The position numbers and the translations under genes are program-made. From positions 1-5,912 of the forward strand of contig JAFOFM010000225.1 of NCBI GenBank assembly GCA_017387265.1: DNA of 5,912 nt, in the 5' to 3' direction. Shown here piece after piece: positions 1-5,902 of the stretch. Position 1 is the first letter of the stretch. Each line of letters opens with the position of its first letter. The notes beneath the pieces were generated by a model. It saw nothing but the letters and a program-made list of their open reading frames with translations, was not told the DNA's origin and ran no database searches. The stretch comes from Peptococcaceae bacterium (GTDB taxonomy: Bacteria; Bacillota; Peptococcia; Peptococcales; Peptococcaceae).

Positions 1-80
1 CGTAATGCTTTCGGAACAATTGCGGCGATGAACCCGGTCGCAATCAGAACCAAACCAGGATGGAACACCATACTATTCAT
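1..80 (-). CDS. 5' end of probable third antiporter-type (MrpD/NuoL-like) subunit, cut by window edge
   Basis: Only the first 26 codons are present: MNSMVFHPGLVLIATGFIAA then IVPKAL, with the gene running off the left edge. One hydrophobic helix followed by a proline and basic residues (VPKALR) resembles the N-terminus of antiporter-family subunits that often follow the small DYYD protein in related operons. That identification rests on position and a short match, so it is tentative. ATG 80 is preferred over ATG 71 because GGAGGTGA at 93-86 stands 5 nt before it. The start lies inside the end of the upstream gene (8-nt overlap). The gene could instead be another membrane subunit such as a NuoH-like protein. 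Confidence 0.6.
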   Translation of the reverse strand, partial: MNSMVFHPGLVLIATGFIAAIVPKAL

Positions 81-315
81 CACCGTCACCTCCGTCATAA
101 TAATCTTCGTCACGCTGCAGCAGTGGACCTAACAGTTTTTTCGCGAACAGGATTAACGCCCAGCCGCCAACAAAACCCATGAGAATGTCAAAACCAGGCA
201 TGGTGTGCCAGAAGTTATGACCATGTGGATGTGCCATCAGCACTTCCAGTACAACGGAAACTGCTACGACAATGGCAATGATGATATAGATTTTCTTTTT
301 ATTTAAAGACTGCAT
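73..315 (-). CDS. Small two-helix membrane protein of the antiporter operon
   Basis: This 80-residue protein has a basic N-terminus (NKKK), helix 1 at about 8-28, a short histidine-rich loop HPHGH at 29-33, the motif MPGFD at 39-43, helix 2 at about 43-61 ending in AKKLLG, and an acidic tail RDEDYYDGGDGDE at 68-80. I recall similar proteins with a His-rich loop, PGF, and a terminal DYYD between antiporter-like genes in other bacterial Mrp-like operons, but the function is not known to me. The most likely role is an accessory membrane subunit bridging neighbouring antiporter subunits (inference). ATG 315 is chosen over GTG 318 because GGGGGTGG at 329-322 then has 6-nt rather than 3-nt spacing. 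It overlaps the preceding stop by one base (TGATG). Confidence 0.8.
   Translation of the reverse strand: MQSLNKKKIYIIIAIVVAVSVVLEVLMAHPHGHNFWHTMPGFDILMGFVGGWALILFAKKLLGPLLQRDEDYYDGGDGDE
86..93 (-). promoter_or_regulatory. Ribosome-binding site for the partial left-edge gene
   Basis: GGAGGTGA lies 5 nt before ATG 80 and 14 nt before ATG 71, so it favours the upstream start. It is embedded in the Gly-Gly-Asp codons of the small membrane protein's acidic tail. Confidence 0.75.
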
Positions 316-1820
316 CACCAGCCACCCCCGATCCAGCCCTGAGTAATGCTCTGTGCCGCCATGCTAGCCAGATCATACAGATGAGGCCCGAAGTTTGGCA
401 CGATACCCAGAATTACAGATAATGCTGCTGTTACGCAGATTGGAATCAGCATAAATTTGTTTGCTTCACCATAGGATTTGAACTCACCTTTGGCATTTGG
501 TTTAAAGAATGCCAGATAAGCAACCGGCATTAAATAGGACAGACCTAACAGCGCACTACCGATTAACACAGCAATGAACACTGGCTGACCAACCTGCAGC
601 GCACCCAGCGCCAGGTTCCATTTGCTCAGGAAGCCGATAATAAATGGCATACCGGCAATACCCAGAGAAGCAATTGTGAAACAAGCCATAGTGATTGGCA
701 TTTTCTTACCAATACCATGCATATCACTGATATTGTCTTTATGAGCGGTTACGATAATCGCACCCGCACACATAAACAGTGTGATTTTCATTAATGCGTG
801 TGCCACGATGTGGAAGTACGCACCCAGAATGCTCAGCGGCGCTAACAGCGCAGCACCCAGTACAACATAAGACAGCTGACCAACTGTAGAGAACGCCAGT
901 CTGCGTTTCAGATTGTCCTGTTTCATTGCAATCAGAGAAGATGCAATGATAGTAAATGCAGCTACCCATGCCAGAACATCTGCACAACCAATTTCAGCCA
1001 GCAGAGCCGGGCCGAATACAAAGCCAATCAGTCGCAGAACACAGAACGCACCGGCTTTAACTACTGCTACCGCATGCAGCAGAGCAGAAACTGGTGTAGG
1101 TGCAACCATCGCGGATGGCAGCCAGCCATGCAGAGGCATTACACCGGCTTTTACCGCACCACCCAGCACCATCAGGAAGAACAGCATCTGTAACACCCAT
1201 GTTGGAGCCATATCAGCAGTCAGGAAGCCACCAGCCTGGAAGTCCAGAGTGCCAGCCATTGCATAGATTGCAACAATACCTGCCAGCATCAGCTGACCGG
1301 TTACTAATGTGTAAATTAAATATTTACGGCCGGAGAATCTAGCTTCTTCGTTTCTTTCATGGAATACCAGAGGCCAGGTCGCAATAGTCAGTAATTCATA
1401 GAAAATAAAGAATGTCAGCAGGTTTGCGGATAATGCAATCCCGATGGCAGCAGACAGACAAACCGCAAAAGCTGCGAAGAACCCTGTCTGTTCTTTTTCA
1501 TGATGTCCGCGCATATAACCGATTGCATAGAAGGAAACCGGAATATACAGGAAAGAGGATACGCAGGCAAATACCATACCTGCCGCATCAGTACGCAGTG
1601 TAAAACCAAGTGTATCGGTTACCTGGAACAGTGTATATTCAAACACATTGCCAGCCAGTACCGCAGGCACCATAGAGAATACCAGCACACATTTAATAAA
1701 TGCAGCTGCCACGCTCCAGAAATCACGCACGTTTGGTTTTTTACCAGTAAACATAATCAGGATTGCCGCTAACAGGGAAACCCCTACCGCCAGAAATGGT
1801 CTAATATCAACAATTGTCAT
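315..1820 (-). CDS. Second MrpD/NuoL-like proton antiporter subunit
   Basis: This 501-residue polytopic antiporter-family protein is paralogous to the preceding gene but clearly diverged. Essential residues are present: Glu142 (FFIFYELLTIATWPLV), Lys224 (GGAVKAGVMPLHGWLPSA), Lys255 (VAVVKAGAFCVLR), His341 and Lys345 (AHALMKITLFM), and Lys400 (GFLSKW). The stretch HGWLPSAMVAPTPVSALLHA at 231-250 is the form typical of NuoL and the MrpA N-terminal domain, so this copy is more NuoL/MrpA-like than the first. It has no long C-terminal extension, so it is not a full MrpA; the MbhD and MbhE pieces are encoded upstream. ATG 1820 overlaps the previous stop as ATGA and has GGAGGTG at 1835-1829 (10 nt from GGAGG to the ATG). 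It resembles the H' subunit of Mbx/Mbs-type complexes in being a second antiporter subunit. Confidence 0.9.
   Translation of the reverse strand: MTIVDIRPFLAVGVSLLAAILIMFTGKKPNVRDFWSVAAAFIKCVLVFSMVPAVLAGNVFEYTLFQVTDTLGFTLRTDAAGMVFACVSSFLYIPVSFYAIGYMRGHHEKEQTGFFAAFAVCLSAAIGIALSANLLTFFIFYELLTIATWPLVFHERNEEARFSGRKYLIYTLVTGQLMLAGIVAIYAMAGTLDFQAGGFLTADMAPTWVLQMLFFLMVLGGAVKAGVMPLHGWLPSAMVAPTPVSALLHAVAVVKAGAFCVLRLIGFVFGPALLAEIGCADVLAWVAAFTIIASSLIAMKQDNLKRRLAFSTVGQLSYVVLGAALLAPLSILGAYFHIVAHALMKITLFMCAGAIIVTAHKDNISDMHGIGKKMPITMACFTIASLGIAGMPFIIGFLSKWNLALGALQVGQPVFIAVLIGSALLGLSYLMPVAYLAFFKPNAKGEFKSYGEANKFMLIPICVTAALSVILGIVPNFGPHLYDLASMAAQSITQGWIGGGW
322..329 (-). promoter_or_regulatory. Ribosome-binding site for the small two-helix protein
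   Basis: GGGGGTGG lies within the terminal Gly-Gly-Gly-Trp codons of the second antiporter subunit. Spacing is 6 nt to ATG 315 and 3 nt to GTG 318, which supports the ATG start. It departs from the AGGAGG seen before most genes here and may be weaker. Confidence 0.5.
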
Positions 1821-3310
1821 CTTAAGAACACCTCCGGCAGACCTAATTTAATAATACCATCAACGATGGAAGCATTGCAGAAGCCCAGTACCAGAATGCC
1901 TAAACCCATTACAACGATTGGGATTAACATCTGCAGAGGCAGTTCCAGTTTCCCGGATGGAGGGTTTACTTCTTTCAGAGCAGGAGATGGATTTACAAAT
2001 ACATTTTCCAGTACACGGAAGAAATAAACAGCATTCAATAAGCTACTGATTACCAGCACTGCAACATAAATATACTGTTCGGTACTCATAGCACCCAGCA
2101 TAATGTACCATTTGCTGAAGAAACCGCCAGTTGGAGGAATCCCGATCATACCCAGAGCTGCAATGCACAGAGTCACAACCGTCAGAGGCATTTTTTTATG
2201 CAGCTGGCCCAGCTGGCTAATGCGGAACTCGCCGAAACGATACTGAATACCGCCAATTACCATAAACAGAGAGCCTTTCATAAATGCATGGTTAACTACG
2301 TGCAGCACTGCACCAATTAAACCATATACACTGCCGATTGCCAGACCAACTGCAATGTAGCCAATCTGCGCCACACTGGAGTACGCCAGCATACGACGAA
2401 AATCATCCTGTGCAATCGCCATTACGGAACCCAGAATGATACCCATAGCACCTAAAACACCGATAACGGTTAAGCCATGCTGTACAAACAGATGCTGTGC
2501 ACCAAACAGATAGAAGAAGAAGCGCAGCATTGCATAAGCAGGAACTTTACTCATTGCACCGGAAATCAGTGGAGCTGCACCCGGATGAGAGAAGGTATAT
2601 GCATCAGGCTGCCAGCCATGGAATGGGAACAGCGCTGCTTTGATACCAAACGCCGCAATAAACAGTACAACTGCCATTGCAATCAGCGGAGAATCCATCT
2701 GTCCCTGCAGTAAGCCGGACAGATCAGCCATATTCAGAGAACCGGTCATCGCATACAGGAAACCAATACCCAGCAGGTACAGGGAAGCAGCGATGGTACC
2801 GATTAACAGATAACGGAATGCTGCCAGAGTCCCTTTGTTGCCACCCAGTGCGATTAAACCATAACCAGACAGGGAAGCGATTTCCAGATATACATACAGG
2901 TTAAATACGTCACCTGTTAAAGTCATACCACTCAGACCTACACACAGCAGAGCTAATAATGTATAGTAGCCGCCCATGTACAGCCAGTTGGATTTTTTCA
3001 GGAATGGTGTACTGAAAATTGCAGTCATCAGAGCCAGGAAGGTAATCATGGCTACAATAATCGCATTAATTGGATCCACTACAAATTCAATACCCAGAGG
3101 CGGTGCCCAGTTCCCCATCCAGTAATGGACAGCCTGGCCGCCATCCTGTACAGTCTGCATCAGCAGGCCGACAGAACATAAAAATGCGCCAAACAGAGAA
3201 GCAACTGCAACCCATTTCCCCATATGCTTATGGAAATAGCTAAAGAACGGGCTCAGCAATGCAGCAGTTAAGGGCAGTAATACAATTAATACAGGAAAAT
3301 GTTGACTCAT
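1817..3310 (-). CDS. mnhD: MnhD/MrpD-like proton antiporter subunit (first copy)
   Basis: This 497-residue polytopic protein (about 14 helices) belongs to the proton-antiporter family shared by MrpA/MrpD, MbhH and complex I NuoL/M/N. All key membrane residues of the family are visible: Glu143 (YVYLEIASLSGYG), Lys224 (FGIKAALFPFHGWQPDA), Lys255 (GAMSKVPAYAMLRF), Lys345 (NHAFMKG) and Lys400 (TGGFFSKW). The last is lysine, as in NuoL, rather than glutamate, as in NuoM. The loop after helix 7 reads YTFSHPGAAPLISGAMSK instead of the usual APTPVSALLH. Length matches MrpD/MbhH (about 490-510). ATG 3310 overlaps the mnhC stop as ATGA and has GGGAGGG at 3324-3318. From position and order it is the MbhH equivalent. 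It should form one half-channel pair for proton or cation movement, by inference from complex I. Confidence 0.92.
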   Translation of the reverse strand: MSQHFPVLIVLLPLTAALLSPFFSYFHKHMGKWVAVASLFGAFLCSVGLLMQTVQDGGQAVHYWMGNWAPPLGIEFVVDPINAIIVAMITFLALMTAIFSTPFLKKSNWLYMGGYYTLLALLCVGLSGMTLTGDVFNLYVYLEIASLSGYGLIALGGNKGTLAAFRYLLIGTIAASLYLLGIGFLYAMTGSLNMADLSGLLQGQMDSPLIAMAVVLFIAAFGIKAALFPFHGWQPDAYTFSHPGAAPLISGAMSKVPAYAMLRFFFYLFGAQHLFVQHGLTVIGVLGAMGIILGSVMAIAQDDFRRMLAYSSVAQIGYIAVGLAIGSVYGLIGAVLHVVNHAFMKGSLFMVIGGIQYRFGEFRISQLGQLHKKMPLTVVTLCIAALGMIGIPPTGGFFSKWYIMLGAMSTEQYIYVAVLVISSLLNAVYFFRVLENVFVNPSPALKEVNPPSGKLELPLQMLIPIVVMGLGILVLGFCNASIVDGIIKLGLPEVFLR

Positions 3311-3702
3311 TTATCTGCCCTCCCCAGAATTTCATCTTCCTCAACAGAACCAAAGGTCTCTTTGATACGCATTAACAGCGCAATCGCAACACCAGTGGTA
3401 CCTAAGCTAACTACGATGGCGGTCAGCATCAGAGCATGAGGCAGCGGGTTAATGTACAGATCAGGATTGGTAGTAATGCCATCTAAAATTGGAATCATAC
3501 CGCCCTCTTTCTGCGCAAAACACAGGAAGAAGAAGATTACAGCAACCTGCATTACATTCATTGCCATCATTTTTTTCATGTAGTTGTTGCTGACAATCAT
3601 ACCGTACATACCTAAAAACAGTAAAATCAGAACCAGAGAGTAGATCCCTTTGGTTGCCAGAAAGTTGTTCAGAACATCCATTGTACTAGCGCTCACAGTC
3701 AT
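3307..3702 (-). CDS. mnhC: MnhC/MrpC subunit (NuoK-like)
   Basis: This is an MrpC/MbhG subunit of the NuoK superfamily, with three helices at about 18-38, 44-62 and 88-112. The strongest family signal is NPLPHALMLTAIVVSLG at 85-101, continuing TTGVAIALLMR. The 131 residues are slightly above the usual 110-115, with the extra in an N-terminal stretch before helix 1 and a charged tail at 113-131. Helix 2 (NVMQVAVIFFFL) lacks the membrane glutamate of NuoK, so proton handling should not be assumed from NuoK. The start is slightly uncertain: ATG 3702 is only 3 nt from AGGAGG, while GTG at codon 3 (3696) would have 9-nt spacing. The stop overlaps the next gene as ATGA. Confidence 0.9.
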   Translation of the reverse strand: MTVSASTMDVLNNFLATKGIYSLVLILLFLGMYGMIVSNNYMKKMMAMNVMQVAVIFFFLCFAQKEGGMIPILDGITTNPDLYINPLPHALMLTAIVVSLGTTGVAIALLMRIKETFGSVEEDEILGRADK

Positions 3703-4171
3703 CTACCTCCTCGTCCTCATCGGCATCTAAGCGTTCAATAATTGCATCCATAATGTCGATGATAGTCATCATTACACATACGGTAACCCCGATTTCAATC
3801 ATCAGAATCCCCAGTGCATGCAGTTCACCCCAGTGATGCATTGGAACAGGCAGGAATGTGTAGTCCAGGAACTTCCCGCCGCCTGCCAGTGTCAACCAGC
3901 CAGTCGCTGCATAGATAAAGGTACCTACACCGGCACATACAATTGCCTTGGCACCTGTAATGTTAAAGCTTTCTTTGTCGGCACCCTGAATCAGACGTAC
4001 CAGTACAATCCCTACCGCCAGCAGAGCACCGGCCTGGAAGCCGCCACCTGGGCTGTATTCACCGTGTGTCAGAATATAAATCCCGTACACCAGTGTGAAA
4101 GGAATGATAATACGGAAGGACGAGTCCAGAACAATACCGCCGAAAGGCTTTTTCATTTTGTTATTGCCCAT
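3686..4171 (-). CDS. mnhB: MnhB/MrpB subunit of Mrp-type antiporter
   Basis: This is an MnhB-family membrane subunit (MbhF equivalent) with four predicted helices, at about 19-36, 45-61, 73-95 and 117-143. The family signature is seen as THGEYSPGGGFQAGALLA at 35-52. At 161 residues it is slightly longer than typical MrpB (about 140), owing to an acidic C-terminal tail at 149-161 (DADEDEEVDDCER). A loop rich in histidine and acidic residues, MHHWGELH at 111-118, lies just before helix 4. ATG 4171 has AGGAGG at 4185-4180 with 8-nt spacing, so it is preferred over the internal ATG at codon 6. The 3' end overlaps mnhC by 17 nt, the largest overlap in the operon. Confidence 0.94.
   Translation of the reverse strand: MGNNKMKKPFGGIVLDSSFRIIIPFTLVYGIYILTHGEYSPGGGFQAGALLAVGIVLVRLIQGADKESFNITGAKAIVCAGVGTFIYAATGWLTLAGGGKFLDYTFLPVPMHHWGELHALGILMIEIGVTVCVMMTIIDIMDAIIERLDADEDEEVDDCER
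3706..3711 (-). promoter_or_regulatory. Ribosome-binding site before mnhC with short spacing
   Basis: A perfect AGGAGG is encoded by the Glu-Glu-Val codons of the MnhB tail. It is only 3 nt from ATG 3702 but 9 nt from the in-frame GTG at 3696, so the real start of MnhC could be two codons downstream of the one listed. Confidence 0.6.
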
Positions 4172-4490
4172 TTTTCGCTCCTCCTTTTTTATCTTTTTTC
4201 AGAACTTTTTTACCTTCTTCTGTGTTTACCATCAGAATCAGGCAGGCTGTTAAACCGGATACGAACATTACAGAAGTTTCCCACAGAGTATCGAAGCCCC
4301 TGTAGTCAGCCAGAGTCGCGGTTACAATGTTTGGAGAACCGGTGTCTTCTTTTGCATGTTCAATATAATGCGGTGTAACATGCTGGTTCGGTGCAGAATT
4401 CACGTCGCCAATCGGCGGCAGGAATACGGTGCAGAAACAGAACAGGACAGTTACAACAGCCATCAGAATTGTTGATAATACTTTTCCCAT
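4161..4490 (-). CDS. MbhE-like subunit (split MrpA extreme C-terminal piece)
   Basis: This 109-residue protein matches the MbhE family, equivalent to the last segment of MrpA. It has an N-terminal hydrophobic helix at about 5-26, an external loop, and a second helix at about 71-88. The diagnostic motif is at 54-72: NIVTATLADYRGFDTLWET. The basic C-terminal tail (94-109, lysine-rich) should face the cytoplasm by the positive-inside rule. Such proteins are sometimes labelled simply as MnhB-related. The gene starts 2 nt after the MbhD stop. Unlike its neighbours it has no good Shine-Dalgarno site, only GGTGGTG, so translation probably depends on coupling to mbhD. It overlaps mnhB by 11 nt, and its Lys-Gly-Gly-Ala tail codons contain the AGGAGG for mnhB. 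Confidence 0.85.
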   Translation of the reverse strand: MGKVLSTILMAVVTVLFCFCTVFLPPIGDVNSAPNQHVTPHYIEHAKEDTGSPNIVTATLADYRGFDTLWETSVMFVSGLTACLILMVNTEEGKKVLKKDKKGGAKNGQ

Positions 4491-4492
4491 TG

Positions 4493-4735
4493 TTATTTAC
4501 ACCACCGATCCACTTTTTTCAGTGCTGCAATGAAGAAGATGGTCGACATAGTCCCGATAACCGCCTCGGTAAAGGCAACGTCAGGAGAGCCGAACATAAA
4601 GTATGTCAGTACAGCACAGAAGCTAAATGCACTATAGATAATTGTGCAGGCTAAAATATCTTTAGAAATTAAAATGCAAACTGTTATAAAGATTAAGAAT
4701 AACAGCAGCAGAGCTTCGAGAATTAATACTTGCAT
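4493..4735 (-). CDS. MbhD/DUF4040-family subunit (split MrpA C-terminal piece)
   Basis: This 80-residue membrane protein corresponds to MbhD and to the part of canonical MrpA just after its antiporter domain. Three helices are seen at about 4-22, 27-46 and 53-72. The family motif GSPDVAFTEAVIG is at 49-61, with Asp52 and Glu57 as conserved acidic residues. In MrpA and Mbh this region lies near the proposed ion path; any role for these particular residues here is inferred. The fold is related to complex I NuoJ. ATG 4735 lies 2 nt after the mnhG stop, with a strong AAGGAGGAGG at 4752-4743 and 7-nt spacing. In canonical Mrp this piece is fused within an MrpA of about 800 residues; here it is a separate gene, as in mbh operons. 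Confidence 0.88.
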   Translation of the reverse strand: MQVLILEALLLLFLIFITVCILISKDILACTIIYSAFSFCAVLTYFMFGSPDVAFTEAVIGTMSTIFFIAALKKVDRWCK

Positions 4736-4737
4736 GC

Positions 4738-5061
4738 TTATTCCTCCTCCTTATCTTCCAGTGTCCATACAGGATGACCGGATTTCAGCGCTGCTTTTCC
4801 CAGAATGTGTGTCCCGATTGGGTTTGCCAGGAATACCAGCAGAAATACGATAATCATTTTTACAGACAGCAGGTTTGGGCCTTCATAAATTACCAGACCC
4901 AGGCAGGCCAGCATCAGCCCTAATGTTTCACTGTTACCGGACGCATGCAGTCTGCTATAGAAATCAGGCAGACGCAGTAAGCCGATTGCAGAGGCCAGGA
5001 AGAAAAACAGGCTGGCAACCAGCAGAACAACTGCAATAACTTCGTTGATTGCTAAACTCAT
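4738..5061 (-). CDS. mnhG: MnhG/MrpG subunit of Mrp-type antiporter
   Basis: This is the PhaG/MnhG-family subunit (MbhC equivalent), a three-helix membrane protein that packs with MrpF. At 107 residues it is of usual length. Hydrophobic segments are at about 6-29, 45-60 and 65-86. The diagnostic signature is visible at 27-47: GLLRLPDFYSRLHASG followed by NSETLG. The C-terminus is a short charged tail, TLEDKEEE, whose GAG-rich codons also provide the ribosome-binding site of the next gene. The ATG at 5061 overlaps the mnhF stop as ATGA and is preceded by GGGAGGT at 5076-5070 with 8-nt spacing, so the start is secure. Confidence 0.94.
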   Translation of the reverse strand: MSLAINEVIAVVLLVASLFFFLASAIGLLRLPDFYSRLHASGNSETLGLMLACLGLVIYEGPNLLSVKMIIVFLLVFLANPIGTHILGKAALKSGHPVWTLEDKEEE

Positions 5062-5321
5062 ACGTTTTTACCTCCCAGATATTTTGCTACAACTACAGAA
5101 CAGATAAAGCCTAAAATCGCATAAGAAATTGCGATATCCACATACATGTCAGGGCGACCATCCACATAACCGAATAATACCAGCAACAGAATGGTATCGG
5201 CACCGATAACACCCAGACCGTTCATGCGGTCAAAAATTGTTGGTCCCTGGAAAACACGCTGGAGCATCAGCCCAATAATGATTACTACAGCGACCATAAC
5301 AATACTCCAAATAGTATTCAT
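5058..5321 (-). CDS. mnhF: MnhF/MrpF subunit of Mrp-type antiporter
   Basis: This is the MrpF/PhaF-family membrane subunit (MbhB equivalent), a three-helix protein of the cation-translocating module. The 87 residues match the family's usual length. Hydrophobic segments lie at about 4-22, 35-52 and 60-81. The family hallmark GPTIFDR is at 26-32, with Asp31 and Arg32 at the start of helix 2, and Asp62 sits in YVDIAISYAILGF in helix 3. These buried acidic residues are candidates for ion handling, by inference from the family. The ATG at 5321 overlaps the mnhE stop by one base and has AAGGAGG at 5340-5334, a rather long 12-nt spacing; GGAG at 5335-5332 is an alternative. The stop overlaps the mnhG start as ATGA. 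Confidence 0.93.
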   Translation of the reverse strand: MNTIWSIVMVAVVIIIGLMLQRVFQGPTIFDRMNGLGVIGADTILLLVLFGYVDGRPDMYVDIAISYAILGFICSVVVAKYLGGKNV

Positions 5322-5902
5322 TACTGTACTTCTCCTCCTTCTACCACTTCATAGATAAACGGTTCACCAAACAGATCAGCCACTTTCTGCTGCATGCCGC
5401 CACCTAACAGACCTTCGGCAGCACCATCAGTCAGTGCATGAATTTCGTATAAACCATCTTCTGTTACATTTAAAGTAACTGTCCCCGGTGTTAATGTAAT
5501 GGAGTTTGCCAAGGTAGTATGCGCCATTGGGTTATCGTATTTAATACGGAACGCAATTACTCTTGGATTAATCACCATTTCAGATTTTACAGTTGCTTTT
5601 ACAACGTCGATGTTGGCATTTACTACCTCTTTCAGCAGCCACAGCCAGTACACCGCATATTTACCCAGATTTACATCAAAAATGAAGTATTTTTTGGTTC
5701 CGTCTGCATTTGGTAACAGCAGCAGCGGCACACAAATCCAGGCAGAAATAATTGCTGTCAGTGCCCCGTACAGCAGGAATTTAAAATCCACTTTGCCGCT
5801 TAAGAGGAACCAGAAAGCAAACAGTACAACTGCCAGCACCGTCAGATGTTTCATTGGGGAACCAACAATTGTTTTGTCATTCAGCATGTCCTTTGTTTTC
5901 AA
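5321..5902 (-). CDS. mnhE: MnhE/MrpE subunit of Mrp-type antiporter
   Basis: This is a small membrane subunit of the Mrp/Mbh antiporter module (MNHE family; MbhA in membrane-bound hydrogenase). The 193-residue reading has two hydrophobic segments at about 17-36 and 40-63, an amphipathic stretch at 78-95, and a cytoplasmic C-terminal domain. The family signature is seen at about 131-146 (LANSITLTPGTVTLNV), followed by DGLYEIHAL. Family members are usually about 160-170 residues, so the first 16 residues before MKHLTVL look like an extension. The start is uncertain. The TTG at 5902 has no clear Shine-Dalgarno site in the 10 bases visible upstream, ATG 5887 has AAAGGA but only one base away, and ATG 5854 has none. 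The frame stays open to the window edge. The stop overlaps the mnhF start by one base (TAATG). Family assignment is firm; the start is not. Confidence 0.9.
   Translation of the reverse strand: MKTKDMLNDKTIVGSPMKHLTVLAVVLFAFWFLLSGKVDFKFLLYGALTAIISAWICVPLLLLPNADGTKKYFIFDVNLGKYAVYWLWLLKEVVNANIDVVKATVKSEMVINPRVIAFRIKYDNPMAHTTLANSITLTPGTVTLNVTEDGLYEIHALTDGAAEGLLGGGMQQKVADLFGEPFIYEVVEGGEVQ

Noticed and set aside
739..987. An 82-codon minus-strand frame inside the second antiporter gene
   Set aside because: It overlaps the antiporter frame where that encodes conserved residues (AFSTVGQLSYV, HALMK). Its Cys-rich translation has no family resemblance.
913..1851. Several plus-strand open frames (about 60-120 codons) opposite the second antiporter subunit
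   Set aside because: All lie opposite a well-supported 501-residue protein, have low-complexity or Cys/Arg-rich translations, and lack ribosome-binding sites worth noting.
4171..4200. T-rich run on the plus strand resembling an intrinsic terminator tail
   Set aside because: It encodes the lysine-rich tail of the MbhE-like protein and the AGGAGG of mnhB. There is no GC-rich hairpin before it, and genes continue on both sides.
3818..4378. A 186-codon open frame on the plus strand opposite mnhB and the MbhE-like gene
   Set aside because: It is antisense to two genes with clear family motifs, its translation shows no recognisable domain, and it spans a gene junction. It is a shadow frame.
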